DNA from: Psococerastis gibbosa
Lineage: Eukaryota; Arthropoda; Insecta; Psocodea; Psocidae
DNA length: 64,000 bases
Assembly: GCA_963971405.1 (NCBI GenBank)
Contig: OZ020490.1
Span: forward strand, 7,240,874-7,304,873
Direction of reading: 5' to 3'
Shown: piece after piece, positions 31,746 to 43,489 of the stretch
How positions within the stretch are numbered: position 1 is the first letter of the stretch
How the letters are laid out: the number at the start of each line of letters is the position of its first letter
Notes under the pieces: generated by a model
Database searches by the model: none
What the model was told of the DNA's origin: nothing
Seen by the model: only the letters and a program-made list of their open reading frames with translations
Translations under genes and position numbers: made by a program

Positions 31746-33479
31746 ATTTCCGACTTCTCCACCCCCCAACTCTTTGCTGACACCTCGTATTGTTCCTCTT
31801 CCTCCCCTGCCAGTGAAGCCATTTGGAAAACGGCGGAAATTTTAAATCACCGTTATATTTCTTCCCCCAATTCACACAGTTAACAATATGTTCTCATCAC
31901 TCTGCTCAGTTTCTGCTCAGTTTCTTCTCAGTTACACCCAAGCCGTGTTTTGCGTAGATCGATTGTTATTGCTTTTCCATTTATACGTCGATGATGTTGA
32001 TATGGGTGGGTGTTCATTGCAGAACCAAAAACGTAGATCCCTTGTGATCCAAGGGTGGGTCCAGGACAGATTTGCTGGAGGGGGGGGGGACCATTTTGGT
32101 TTTTATCCAACATCAATACACAACAATTTGCCCACTAACGAATACCATGGACCAGTGACGTACGATAGGTTTTCGAAGAGGGGAGGTATGTATTTATTTT
32201 GGCGCCCCCTCCCCCCTCATTGCCATTAAAATTTAGAAAAAGAGCGAACATCCGCAGCTTCTAATTAGGGATCTTAATGTCCCTTCCATAGGCACCCGAG
32301 GGTTGAGGATGCCAAAGGAAAGGAAAATATACATTTATATTATGGGAGGACAAAATAACAATAAATAAAAAATAGTAAGTAAAAGAGATTGAGGGCTCAA
32401 TTTTAATTAAAAATGAATGCATATGTATGGCGGTTTGCAACAGGGCACATTATCAAAATTTTCACCCCGGGGGAGGATCAATCATTTGATATACAAGTGC
32501 AACTTAGCCCATGCTTGCATTTGAAAACTCTGAGATAACTACTGCGCCCCCCCCCCCCTGAAACACTGTTTATTCGAAAACATGCATAGACGGGACACAG
32601 AGTATTTTTTAAGTGTTTAAATATCATCATATTATCGCTGTCGGGTAGTACGTTACACCAAAATTAGTTTTATCAGTTGAGCCACAGCGTATAACTGCGG
32701 TCAAAGTCATTTTGAGATAATCGCACTTAAAGTTAAGAAACATCAACCTTTTTCATTTATGAACTTCTAATGCATTTTATTCCGGAACTGAGCCGACTAC
32801 CGTTATACTGATTGGCTTCTAAAATAGATCAGTTTTTCAGGAAAGCCTTGGTGCAGTTATCGTAAAATTGAAAAAAAAATGTAGTTATACGCTTTGGCTT
32901 CTATACACCTCAGCTAATCTTATTTTAAATAAATTCTCCCCCTAAAACGGGCCTAACACATAAAGCAAAACAGTTTTTTGTACAATTCTGTTTTGTAAAG
33001 AATGGAAATAAACAAATCATTCATTCAAATAATCCATTAATTCATTATTCATTCACATGGCAAGTTGGACTTGCCCTACTTACAGTAAAGTACTGTATAG
33101 TATACCATTTTACAACTTGAACAAGTATGAGTCGTGTACCACCCGGGGGAATTAAAAAGCCAAAGAGAGGTTTGATTAAAAAACTTCCAGCTCTATACTG
33201 CACAAATTACAATATATACTCATTCTTTAATTAAAAATAAGTAATATTCTTCTCTCAGAACCAAATTTACTGCTTTTCTTTTAAAAGAGTTTGTCCAATA
33301 CTTGGAAAAATTATTTTCCAAAGAATTAATAAATAATTTTAATACACAAATTTCAAGTACAAGTAATTTGCATTTTATTGCTCAGTAAGCAGTGGTTAAA
33401 TGAAAATTGCTTCTCTTTTAATATTTATATAATGTTCTATTGCATGTTCCTCTTCCTATAACTTACCTCAATTTTAGTC
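31746..33479. other. Unassigned sequence with G/C runs
   Basis: No gene recognised. G-rich patch at 32080 and C runs at 32210 and 32550 look like remains of poly-C MITEs, but I cannot pair their ends. Confidence 0.35.
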
Positions 33480-33605
33480 GACTTTGGTGGCAAGTTCGTA
33501 GCGTGCTTGTACTTGTGCGAGTCACCACAGGCCAAGCGATCGGAGACGTGTCGTATCTCAACATGGGCGACTGATGAGGTTAATCGGATGATACATTCAT
33601 TAAAT
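33480..33605 (-). repeat. Dispersed repeat 'K'
   Basis: GCGATCGGAGACGTGTCGTA type core (33538), flanked by GTGCTTGTACTTGTGCGAGT and AATCGGATGATACATTCATT, all inverted relative to 43765-43940. Confidence 0.7.
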
Positions 33606-34002
33606 TGTTAAACCAAAAAGAAAAAAATTTCTAGGGCGTTAACCCCACGACCACGGAATTCACTAGTACAGGTTGTCCGAACTACGCTAATTTTTAATAT
33701 ATATACCGTACGAGTAATACCAAACATACGGTTTGCTATATTTTGACCCGGTGCATCAGGGGCACTTGATCTTTGGTCACAACTACGGGAATCGATGACA
33801 TGCCTGAGGTAGGTGGCATTCTAAATTTGGACTAATGATTTAGGCAGTTAGGCTATTGGCGGGAACTACCCACTCAAGGGCGGTCACCAGGTCAACTGCG
33901 GAATTGTTGATTTTGCTATAATCTGGAATAAACAATGTACATTTAGTTCATTTCAAATTGCTGAACTTTAGGTGCTGATGCTTTTGTAAAAAAAAAAACT
34001 CA
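33606..34002. other. Unassigned sequence
   Basis: Nothing recognised apart from a poly-A run at 33990. Confidence 0.4.
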
Positions 34003-34560
34003 TTGGCCTGCGTGGTCCTGCGCTCTCCTTCGACAGTCATCGACGTCAAGGGTTCCACCTCGACGTTGTCCAGCCATCACATCCGTGGTCGTCCCACTCG
34101 TCTTCTCCTTTGGGGCACCTTGTGTAAGGCTGCTCTTGTTGCCCTATTGTCTGGCATTCGTTCCACGTGTCCTAGCCACCTGATGCGGGCTCTCTTGATT
34201 TCGGCTACTATCGTTGGTTCTCGGTATATCGTGTAAAGCTCGTCATTTCGGATACGGATACGCCACTCTCTCTTTCCCTCCCTCTATCCCCGATTTTGCA
34301 CTGGTCCATACACCTTTCGGGGTATCTTACGCTCCCACCTTTCTAGCAGCTTCTCACTCCTCCGAGTCATAACCCATGTCTCACACCCATAGGTTACGAC
34401 TGATCGGATTATCGTTCGAAATATTATTTCCTTCCATCTTCCATCTTCTCGATAAAGTTTTTGATTTGAGCAGATAGAGCGTGCTGAAATAACTTCTGTT
34501 CCCAGCGCTGATTCTCTCTTTTATTTCCTCGTTGACCTCATTTTTGTTTGATGCTTCTCT
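34003..34560 (-). pseudogene. RTE-like LINE C-terminal remnant
   Basis: The minus strand reads TIYREPTIVAEIKRARIRWL, GHVERMPDNRATRAALHK and RRRVGRPRM followed by a stop and WLDNVEV. The RIRWLGHVERMPDNR block is diagnostic of this group. A second copy is at 56545-56815. Confidence 0.8.
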
Positions 34561-35125
34561 AACATCACTATAATTATTGTTATAGTACTATAAAGATACA
34601 AGCTCGGGCATACCTAATAAACGACCCCAATTAAATATAACAGAGAGGGGTAAAGCAACTTAACCCCTTTACATCCCCCTTCTCCCCTTTGCACAATAGA
34701 TATAAGCCGAAATTGTACGGGTCACTATATAGTAAACGGACAGAATACGGAATGGTAGACTCTGCCGTCTTTGTAACAATAGGGTTGAAGTGAAAGCGAA
34801 GTTCTCTCAAGACGTAGTACAACCGAAAGCCCCTGATGAATGACATCCCCCTCTCCAAATTGGGGGATGGAGAATTGTCCAAATCCTCTCGTTTTCGAGG
34901 AGCGAGTTAGGTGGCCTATTACTCGTGTACATTTAGAGAATGTAGATGGAACGACTAATTTGAAAGGTTTTATTTATATTGTAAAAAGGATTTTGTAGCT
35001 ATAGGGATAGTACAGATTAACAGATTTCATTTGTCTCTTATTATTATTAGCTTATATTATGGGATATATACTGCAGGCTATTACAGTCATTTAAATAAAG
35101 TTATTAATTTAAAAAAAAATTTAAT
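34561..35125. other. Unassigned sequence
   Basis: No gene or clear repeat recognised. Confidence 0.4.
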
Positions 35126-35276
35126 GGACCCCGGTCCCTTGTCCAATGCCAACGACCCCATGGATTTCGGACATTATTTGAATTGTTTCCCCATGAGTTT
35201 TTGGCCATTGGCTATCTTGTACATACGTTCTCAATGTCAACATACAGATCCACCGATCCATTTGCCAATTGTCTAA
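35126..35276 (-). repeat. Dispersed repeat 'J'
   Basis: CCAATGCCAACGACCCCATG, GTTTTTGGCCATTGGC and GTTCTCAATGTCAACATAC, inverted relative to 28845-29055. Confidence 0.65.
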
Positions 35277-35647
35277 ATATCGCTCATGCACGAGAAAAGT
35301 GATACATTTCTAAATATTGACTTTATATTGACAATTCAAATTTTAGTTCTGACCATTTTTTAGTTTTTACTTGTAGTACTATCGAGACACTTAATAATTT
35401 TGAGATGTGACAGTTTACTTGAACGAGAAGTGCAATTACCACGTCAATTATTTCAGTATTGCCAAACCCGAAGTAGACAAACTTGACAATGGATCAGTGA
35501 CAAAACGCAATCTTATGGAAACAAATTAAACTAGATATGTGACACTACATTCATAAAATTCGCTATATTTTCCACGACATTTTTGTATAAATAACTCAAT
35601 TTTGCAATTTTTTGAAATGTGTCACATTTCTCGTGCATGAGCGATAT
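35277..35647. mobile_element. TIR element (ATATCGCTCATGCACGAG)
   Basis: ATATCGCTCATGCACGAGAA at the left and TCTCGTGCATGAGCGATAT at the right, about 370 bp apart, with GTGATACATTTC/GAAATGTGTCAC inside. TA duplication is possible. No coding frame; a single copy in the window. Confidence 0.75.
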
Positions 35648-35991
35648 GTTCTTTGCTATTGTTCCTTTTGGCATAGTTTCTATAAATGAGGAGGCTGTTT
35701 ACAAACATGGCCAACTCCAAGCTGTAGAATTTTTCAGGAGAGTGGATTTTCTGTTGAAAATTGCATTAAGTTTATAGCTAACCCTAGACTTCTCAGCGCT
35801 TCTGTGCGCAATCTGGCTGCATATATTTGTCACTTTATTTTACAACGTGCAGGTGGACAATAAAATTTTCTGCAAGGTCGGATCAAAACCCCATTTTGTA
35901 AAAAAATGGAGTTGGCAACGTTTGTAACCAAGATCCTCAAATATTACTGCCATCTAACTAGGTTTTTTTAAATATGTGACTTATAATTTAA
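35648..35991. other. Unassigned sequence
   Basis: No gene recognised. Confidence 0.4.
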
Positions 35992-36834
35992 TGTCTTTCC
36001 TATTTATACGTAATATAAGGAAAGCTTTGTTATGATCGAAATTTTCCAATTCGGGATTTCAGTGGATTTACACGTTCCCAGGAACAGGTCCCAGGAACCC
36101 AAAAAAGTGGTTTTGATGAAATTTGGCATGTATAGGTTCACATGTAGGATCACAAAAGTCATACCTCGAGACAGTTTTTTTTATTTTGGGCTAACTCAAG
36201 TTTGGAGGATTTTATCCCCGAAAAACTCCAAAAAAACAGCTAAGAAAATATTTTTTAAAAACGGTTCCAACTATTTCATTTATAATATTAATATACTCTT
36301 TTAAATACAGTAACACAACCGAACAGTTGCTTTCCTAAACAAAGATTGGTTTGAAGAACCGGTAGAATCCGGGCCGTGGCCACTACGGAGCCACCGAGGT
36401 ACAACCTTCGAAGTCTAAGCAGCGCCACTGAAGATGTCGTCCGCAGATGTTGACGGAACGTTTGGAAGTTCACTTTCATTTCAACCACGGATCATCAGCC
36501 CGGATTCTACTGGTTCTTCATTCGACTCCGGCCGTGAAAGCCTTAGCAGTTACAAAGCTTTGTTTTTTTGTAAAAAAATTATTTTATGAAAAATTCACCC
36601 TCAAATGCATTGCATACCCTGCAACTATTAATGTGTTGTATCGTATTATATTGGTCGACCTATTCTTGACTATGAAATCGTCCCATTGATCAATTCTGTG
36701 CTTTGGGATAAGGAAACTCGAAATTTAAACCTAAACCGAAATTTAACAATATAGGACAATTATTTACGAACTATTTTACAGTACCTATCCTAATCAGCAA
36801 AGCATGTACAGGTTCACTTGTACCGGTTCTTTTT
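35992..36834 (+). mobile_element. Family A copy split by another repeat
   Basis: Left part to about 36349 and right part from about 36560 to GTACCGGTTCTTTT. The stretch between is the Penelope-like repeat listed next. Confidence 0.75.
36350..36560 (+). repeat. CTGAAGATGTC...GAAAC repeat, copy 1
   Basis: GAAGAACCGGTAGAATCCGG, CCACTGAAGATGTCGTCCGC, GACGGAACGTTTGGAAG and CTCCGGCCGTGAAAGCC. Related, inverted, to 55130-55300 and 55480-55667. Such strings are found around Penelope-like elements; that link is from memory and tentative. Confidence 0.5.
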
Positions 36835-36883
36835 TATACGTATTTTTACTACACCGGGCCCTAAAAGTCAACCGGGGGGATAA

Positions 36884-37038
36884 AATCAAATCAAATCAAA
36901 TCAAATACATATTTATTCCAATTTTTGCAACAAGACAAGTACACATAAAATGATAAATAGTATGAAATTAAAATTAAATTTTTGTTTTGGTAAGAAATGT
37001 ACCTAAGTAAGCTAATCGAATGACATTTTGTGTAAGGG
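36884..37038 (-). mobile_element. LINE 3' tail with (AATCA)n
   Basis: TCAAATCAAATCAAATCAAA, then ACATATTTATTCCAATTTTT: a minus-strand LINE 3' end with a pentanucleotide tail. Cut off by the MITE at 37042. Confidence 0.45.
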
Positions 37039-37041
37039 TAA

Positions 37042-37469
37042 GGCGCCCATTCCACATACGTACAACGTCAATGAAAATTATGAAATTGAAGGACATTTCA
37101 ATTTCTCATTGATGGGGGCCATTCCATATGTTTTTCAAAAATTGACAATTTTCAATTGAAGCGTATGCGCCAAATTTTTGAAATTTGTTTCTTGAAATTG
37201 TATTTGTTTTCTTCGTCGCCTTATTATTTAATCCTTATTATAATTTTTATACAGAAATGCTTTCTTTTTAGAGAAATCAATTAAAATAGTTGTACTTGTC
37301 ATATCACATGACGCCATTTTTTAATTTTAGATTGTTTGTTTCATTGTTTGTGATTTTACTCTATTATCAATTGATCATTGATCAATTTTAACAATGGCAT
37401 AGAGTAAAATTGAAATGCCCTTCAATTTCATAATTTTCATTGACGTTGTACGTATGTGGAATGGGCACC
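37042..37469 (-). mobile_element. Tourist-like MITE group 2
   Basis: GGCGCCCATTCCACATACGT to ACGTATGTGGAATGGGCACC, with TAA at left and TAC at right. Core on the minus strand. Confidence 0.85.
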
Positions 37470-37489
37470 TACGTAACGGCTACACAATG

Positions 37490-37650
37490 TGCATCAAAAT
37501 GTTGAGGAATATTTCTTGTAAGCAATAAGACATATTTTTTTAAAAAAAACTCTAATACTCTGGGAAGAATTGATCTTCTTCCTTTCTTTGGCAACACCAT
37601 AGAACGCATCAGGGCGAAAATCTGCACTCTAAAGATACCAGCCCCCCCCC
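37490..37650. repeat. Dispersed repeat 'L', copy 1
   Basis: AATACTCTGGGAAGAATTGA and ACGCATCAGGGCGAAAATCT recur at 38995-39085 with few changes. Ends in a C run. Confidence 0.6.
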
Positions 37651-38061
37651 CCCTAAAAAAACATACCTTTGTAGCTGATCGATCCAATCGGCTAGTCGGA
37701 AGCTATATCTTAAAGAAATAGAGGGAAAATACAGAGCACATAGAAAAACACATTTGTTGTTTGGGGAAACGTTTTTGCAAAGGTAATATAAATTGCTTGC
37801 CTTTCGGCGTTAACACCTCAACGCCTTTATATTCTATTTCTGCCTTTTTTACTGCTCTATACTACTTTTTGTTCTTCTCTGCCTTTGAGTAGAGCTTTTG
37901 GGCAATCTGACACGAATTCTTGGGTAGATGGATTTTGTTCCTGATAAGAAACTTCACAAAAAACACAGTAGTACAATAATGTGGAAGGTTCTTCCTGATT
38001 TCGGGTTTCATAGATTGCAATGAAAATTTACTGGATCCTATCCTACAAGGTTTCGCCTCCC
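37651..38061. other. Unassigned sequence
   Basis: No gene recognised. Confidence 0.4.
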
Positions 38062-38064
38062 TTA

Positions 38065-38670
38065 GACGGCTATTCCACTCCACTTGTCAATAATACGTCA
38101 TTATTTTGTCATTTATGCATCTGTAAGAACTAAGAAGTCGATGTAGTTGTAGTTGGAATTGAGTTAATTGAGTAGACGGTTGTAATCACTTGGTCTTGTA
38201 AACTTGATGTGAGTGTATTGAGATAGTTTTCGACTCTACCTGGTAAGAGTGACTACAAACATGATTACAATATCAGGTGTGTGAAAAGAACAATACATTT
38301 AACCCAGCCTTCTTCCATGTAGACAAACCAACTCTGTGTCCCCAGCTAAAGGAGCTGATGAGACCCAGAGGGTAGCTTAAAGATATTATTGAATAAAGGA
38401 AATAAATATGTAAAAAGAAGATTTAGGAATATTGAATTGTGTGAATGTGAACAGAGCCATCCACCGGGAAAAAGGCATAGCTGGAATCAGACTGGTTATT
38501 TTATATGTGGGACTAAGTGGTCCCCACACATCAATAATAAGTCTCTGCCATATTTATAACTTAATTTATAATAGATAAGTTAAGTATCTACATAATAGTC
38601 TCCTTAAAACCAAAATCTCATCAATTATTGATGCACAAATGACGGAATATTGACAGGTAGAATAGCCACC
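38065..38670. mobile_element. Tourist-like MITE group 3 carrying a solo LTR
   Basis: TTA on both sides (38062-38064, 38671-38673). Arms match 62733-62910 (TCAATAATAAGTCTCTGCC, TAGTCTCCTTAAAAC). The 407-bp insertion at 38122-38528 accounts for its unusual length. Confidence 0.85.
38122..38528. mobile_element. Probable solo LTR
   Basis: Begins TGTAAGAACTAAG and ends GGTCCCCACA, so TG...CA termini (TGT/ACA). CATC is duplicated on both sides (38118-38121, 38529-38532). The uninterrupted relative at 62733-62910 shows the empty site. GAATAAAGGAAATAAA inside could be the polyadenylation region. No internal retroviral-type genes are present. Confidence 0.75.
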
Positions 38671-38878
38671 TTAGAAGATTCCCGATTGATGTGAGAGCGA
38701 CGAGAAATATGCTACTAACTTCCCAAAATTGCTTAGAGACCATCTCTTAGTCCTTAGACTCTTAGAGAAAGATTTTTACACTGTCACTGAGGCACTAGCA
38801 ATGACAGAACTATCTGATTTTGACGATATTTTTACAATTTTACTTTCTTGTCGATTACCTGATTGTATAATTTAACGG

Positions 38879-38901
38879 AAATATATATATATATATATTT
38901 G
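38879..38901. repeat. (AT)n microsatellite
   Basis: About 11 AT units, then T/A-rich sequence. Confidence 0.85.
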
Positions 38902-38919
38902 TTTATTATTTATGAATTT

Positions 38920-39090
38920 CAGTGAACACAACGTGAAGGAACTTTTAGGTCTTATGAGAGGAATTGATTGTTTATTACTATAATTATTGAAGGTCGATAA
39001 TACTCTGGGAAGAATCATTCTTCTTCCGATCTTTGGTAACGCCATAAAATGCATCAGGACGAAAATCAGCACCCTGAAGATACCAAAGTA
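38920..39090. repeat. Dispersed repeat 'L', copy 2
   Basis: Matches 37490-37650 (AATACTCTGGGAAGAATCAT, AATGCATCAGGACGAAAATC). Confidence 0.6.
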
Positions 39091-39427
39091 GGCCAATAGG
39101 CCTAGAATAATAGAAAGTCCTCCAGGACATTGTTATAACAGACGAAGGCCTCTTCGTACTTAGTTGAATCTTGCTCTGCCACCGACCCCATTGGTTTTCG
39201 GAAATTATTGGTATAGTCTCTGAATGAATTTATTCTTCTTCTTCAAGTTACAGCCGGAGGGCTGGTTGGCAGCAACATGTGGCTTCGATACCTCCACTCC
39301 CCTCGATCCTGGCACGCCCTCTTCAGCTCCACGTATGTATTGGCCCCTACATCCTCCATAACTTGCTGCAGATAATTAGCCTACTCTTTTCTCGCCATTC
39401 TATTTCTAGCCATTGGCAAACTTTTTT

Positions 39428-39608
39428 TTCTAACGCCTGTTTTCAGCATTTCTGCTTTTACACAACCCTGTCAGCGTGGCGGGGGGGGGGGGGGAGTGAG
39501 TCTATTTATTAAATTGAGGCACCCTAAGGCCAGATTCCTTCACCTCAAGGCTCAAGAGGAGTTAACTGACAGGGTGGACCTCCTGATTATAGTGGATCCC
39601 AAACCGCC
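39428..39608 (-). repeat. Dispersed repeat 'D', copy 2
   Basis: CTAACGCCTGTTTTCAGCAT, ACAACCCTGTCAGCGTGGCG, a G run of about 15, TTGAGGCACCCTAAGG. Confidence 0.65.
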
Positions 39609-40434
39609 TATATATATATATGGTAAGTATGAGTGATTTCAAAGTCCCTTTTCTCCATTCAGCGAAATTATTGTTGGGGCAAAAACATAAAAACAACATT
39701 TCGACAATATTATAACCAAGCGGAAGCAACAATATTCACCCCCGTAAAAATAAATTAAAACATATAATAAACAATGCAACTTTTGGAAAATGTGCTAACA
39801 TCAAAAAAAGCTTTTGACAAACCTGCAGCTGCGACAGTGTTAAAAGGCTCAAAGTAAATGACGAACAATGGTAAATAAATTATTCTAAAAGACAAAGAGT
39901 TTCACCTAAACTCATATAAGCGTACTACCTTCACCGCCCCCCGCCCCCTCCGTCCATTTTAGAATAAAAGTGAGAGACAAAAACTGGTAGGAATACGTAC
40001 AATATAAAGAGTGAGTTTTTTATTTCAACACTTAATTTAATTCAAGTCTTTATCAACTTTTTGAAATAGTCCTTCATTGTTATGTAAATTTTGGATCTGC
40101 GTTTGTGTGTGAATATGACAAATGTACCATATGGGTCATTTTGCCACCCCCAGGAATTGAGGTCAGAAAGAAAGAAGGGAAATTATCTTCATTTTCCATA
40201 CATATTTCATTGCATTATTAACCCATAATACTATAAATAATACAATATTTTACAATACAATAGAAAATTAATAAAGGTTGTGCAAGAAAATAAATGATTG
40301 AAATATATTAAAATATTATAAAAAAACACCTAGGCATATACAAAATACTCATGTAAATTTTTTTTTTAAAATACATACGCATGTCTTCAAGTAACTGAGC
40401 TTCTGAGTATTGCCTTATAGTCTTAGAGGCGAAG
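39609..40434. other. Unassigned AT-rich sequence
   Basis: A (TA)n run at 39609-39620; otherwise nothing recognised. Confidence 0.4.
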
Positions 40435-40715
40435 ACATGAAAAACCCCTAATCTGTATCTCCTCGCGCTGAAGCGCGTAAATGGCGACTGAACGGACAGG
40501 GGACCTAGTTTGAGCCGGGAGAAGCGAAAAACACAGTCTTTTGCAGGGCACTTCCTTGTCCTGAGGTTGAGAAAGCAGAGGTGCTCAATGAAGAGTCAAC
40601 GGCAAAACGATGCAGAAGGCAACGGGAAATCACTGCATTAAAATTCCCCATAGTATGATCATCATGACTACCAGTGCAATGATGATCACCGGTCTTCGAG
40701 AGAAGAGGTATTACA
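40435..40715 (+). repeat. Dispersed repeat 'H'
   Basis: TCTGTATCTCCTCGCGCTGA, GACAGGGGACCTAGTTTGAG, GAAGAGTCAACGGCAAAACG, GCAGAAGGCAACGGGAAATC. The inverted partner is at 62280-62590. Probably part of a retroelement, but no frame is readable. Confidence 0.6.
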
Positions 40716-40911
40716 AGAAGAAGACATACGCATCAAATAGTCGTGAAACGCACCCTTAAATTTCTTTAATATGTTTTTATTTATGATGGTGTCATAGCCG
40801 AGTTCCAAAGCCTCACCGCCTATACTAGCCTGTATCGTGGCCTTAACAGGCCAAAGAACTTGGCAAACGTTTATATCGGAAAACTTAATGGCTAATCTTT
40901 ATGCACGACGT

Positions 40912-41262
40912 AGGTTGCCAACGGTCTTACCATGTTGAATCCATGAGAGCAGAGCATGTTTCAAACTGCGGCAAACTTGGTAGTGTGTACAGCGTTGGCA
41001 GGGGAACATTATGGGACATGATTACGCGCTAAGACTATACCAGTCAGTCTACGTGCGTGCCGAGTCCTGGACACCTTCGATTTAATCGTATGACTTTACT
41101 ATGTTCCCCAAGTGGTTCGGAATCCACTACAATCAGGAGGTCCACCCTGTCAGTCAACTCCCCTTTCCCCCGAGGTGAAAGATTCTGCCCTTAGGGTGAC
41201 TCAATTTAACAAACAGATTCACTCCCACCGCCAGGCTGACAGGGTTCCTTAAAGGAGAAATG
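40912..41262 (+). repeat. Dispersed repeat 'D', copy 3
   Basis: GGTTGCCAACGGTCTTACCA, GAGCAGAGCATGTTTCAAAC, CCCAAGTGGTTCGGAATCCA, CCTGTCAGTCAACTCCC. Closely matches 44190-44525. Confidence 0.7.
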
Positions 41263-41275
41263 TCCAGGTCATGCC

Positions 41276-41446
41276 TGTGACCAGGGGGGTGGTCCATGGG
41301 GTCCGGACCCCCCCCCCCCCAATATAAATTTTTGTATGTAAACCTGTTTGGTTTGAAGAATATATCCATAAATTCAGTAATAAAGTACGTTAAAAATAAA
41401 TTTTGGACCCCCCCCCCCCCGAAATCAAAACCTGGGCACGGCCTTT
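41276..41446. mobile_element. Poly-C MITE (GGCACGGCC type)
   Basis: CAGGTCATGCCTGTGACCAG at left, CCTGGGCACGGCCTTTG at right; two C runs of about 14. Target duplication not clear. Confidence 0.55.
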
Positions 41447-41451
41447 GTCCA

Positions 41452-41626
41452 GCAGCCTGATCTAGGCGATTATAATACCGGTATTTATTTAATCCTCTGC
41501 TGGTAATAAAAATGTAAACAAGATAATTTTATAATGGAAAGTGCTATTCAAAATTTGTTTGTTTACAGTTATAATCCTAGGGTATTTATTTAACCCCGAT
41601 ATTATAATCGCCTCGATCAGGCTGCA
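41452..41626. mobile_element. Family E MITE, complete copy
   Basis: GCAGCCTGATCTAGGCGATT at left and AATCGCCTCGATCAGGCTGC at right, a ~20-bp inverted repeat. The interior carries AAAATGTAAACAAGATAA. Confidence 0.8.
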
Positions 41627-41948
41627 GGTACTCTGTAACACCTTCGTATAATTACAAAATAAACTAATGAAACAATGTATATTTTCTCATTAATTTAATA
41701 AATGAACGATTTTGTTCAATTATATCTGAATTTTTTTATTAGGAAAAGCGAAAATTGTGTCAAAGGAAAAGGTCCGATATCTCCTTGGAAGCGCCCTGGG
41801 CAATTACATTTACTGTACATTTCAATATTGCTGTCGCACTTCAGGAAAATCGTCCAACGGTCCCCTGATTTAATCAATTACTGTAAATAAATTAAATTCC
41901 ATCGTGCTATAATTTAATGGATTGACGTAATGATGTTCAATTAAATAG

Positions 41949-42410
41949 GATGTGCTTCTGTCTGAATTGCAAGCCTGAAAGGTGAGCATTCCTGCTTACA
42001 TGGCGCTTATTCCACCGACGTCAATCGTCAAGCAAACTATTGACGTGTTTGACGTGGTAGCAGACATTTAAGACAGTGTATAAATGATCTGCTACCACGT
42101 CAACCACGTCAATAGTGAACTATTGACGTCGGTTGAATAAGCGCCTTAATGTGTCCCGCCATACTACACGTCGCTCAAGGCCGTAGTCAGTGCTCTGATA
42201 GCTTCTTGAAGCCTCGGGCTGAAGACTGAAAGCCACAGAATGAACATCAGAAGATTTCTGAGATTGACGTGAAGCCGATGGCTTGCAAAAGCGTCAAAAA
42301 CCACCAGAAGTGCGTTTAGAAATTTACTGTTTTTCTGCACGCAATACAAATTTTTCAGCAAGTCTCCGGCGTTCAAATCGTCCATATGTACCAGGCATAA
42401 GATGTTAAAT
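41949..42410 (+). repeat. Direct repeat unit 1 (with MITE)
   Basis: GGATGTGCTTCTGTCTGAAT, TGAGCATTCCTGCTTAC, GTGTCCCGCCATACTACACG, GAAGCCTCGGGCTGAAGACT. The same order recurs at 42417-42900. The MITE at 42002-42145 splits it. Confidence 0.8.
42002..42145. mobile_element. Tourist-like MITE group 4
   Basis: GGCGCTTATTCCACCGACGT to GTCGGTTGAATAAGCGCC; arms pair over most of the length (ACTATTGACGTG, GCTACCACGTCAA). Right flank TTA. The unoccupied site is at about 42465 in unit 2. Confidence 0.85.
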
Positions 42411-42416
42411 AAAGTG

Positions 42417-42513
42417 GGATGTGCTTCTGCCTGAACTGCATGCCTTAAATGTGAGCATACCTGCTTACTTAACGTGTCCCGGCATAATACACGTCAGGGG
42501 TCTGAAACCGCCC

Positions 42514-42549
<36 letters not shown>

Positions 42550-42900
42550 TTGCAGCCTACACTAGAAGACAGAATGGAGTTTTAAATATATTGAGGTTAC
42601 CTTACCTCCGGTGAAGTCAGATGGACCCCCCCCCCCCCGAAAAAAATTGCTAGCTACGGCCTTGACGTCGCTCCAGAATGTTGCGGGATGTATGGCTTCC
42701 GAAAGCTTCTTCAAGCCTCGGGCTGAAGACTGAAAACAACAAAATCAACACCAGAAGATATCTGAGACTGGCGTGAAGCCGACTGCATTCCAAAGCGTCA
42801 AAGTGCGTTCAGACATTTACTATTTTTCTGCACCCAGCAAAAATTTCTCAGAAAGTCCCCAGTGTTTAAATCGTCCGACCATAAGAAAGCGACAGAATTG
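42417..42900 (+). repeat. Direct repeat unit 2 (with poly-C MITE)
   Basis: Second copy of the 41949 unit. The poly-C element at 42495-42664 splits it after ATACACGT. Confidence 0.8.
42495..42664. mobile_element. Poly-A/poly-C hAT-like MITE
   Basis: CAGGGGTCTGAAACCGCC at left, then an A run of about 28, a C run of 14, and GCTAGCTACGGCCTTG at right. The right end matches 875-1103 and 10765-10943. A clean 8-bp duplication is not visible; ACGT(C) is shared at both borders. Confidence 0.7.
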
Positions 42901-43489
42901 TTCAAGCAATTGACAGTTTCTGAGGTTGGTAATATAGCCTAACGTGTTTCGGTTTGTTCAATATTTGTACTGAATTGAATTACAGGACTACAGTAGGCCA
43001 TCCAGTATGACTTTGCAGGAGCTGTGCGTTAAACCATTCGCGTAAATTGTACATTTATGTGGGGGGGATTATTTTTTTGAATGGGCTCCCGAGGATCACC
43101 ACAATTAATAACTTAAATGAAGGCCCTACAGCTGTAGGTTGATTACGTTCCACACCATACCTATTTACAAGAATAGGTAACCAATTTAAAATATAAAAGT
43201 AAGTATCTACCATTACATTTTTAATAATGTGGCGCTCTTTTGTATTGTATCGTATGCTATATAAAGTAAGTTATGTTGGGGGAGCAATTAGCTTATAACA
43301 GCCGCAATTTACTTTATCTCTATTGTCAATACATAAGTATAGAAGTACCTAGTTCTTCAATACCGGTAATTTAAGGAATAAATAAACGAAATACTTATTT
43401 TGGGCCAGATAAGGAAAACTAATTGGTTTATTACCTCGTGTAGCTTTAGCGACCATACCCTGCCATCACTACCGTAATCTATATTTTGT
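42901..43489. other. Unassigned sequence
   Basis: No gene or repeat border recognised. Confidence 0.4.
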
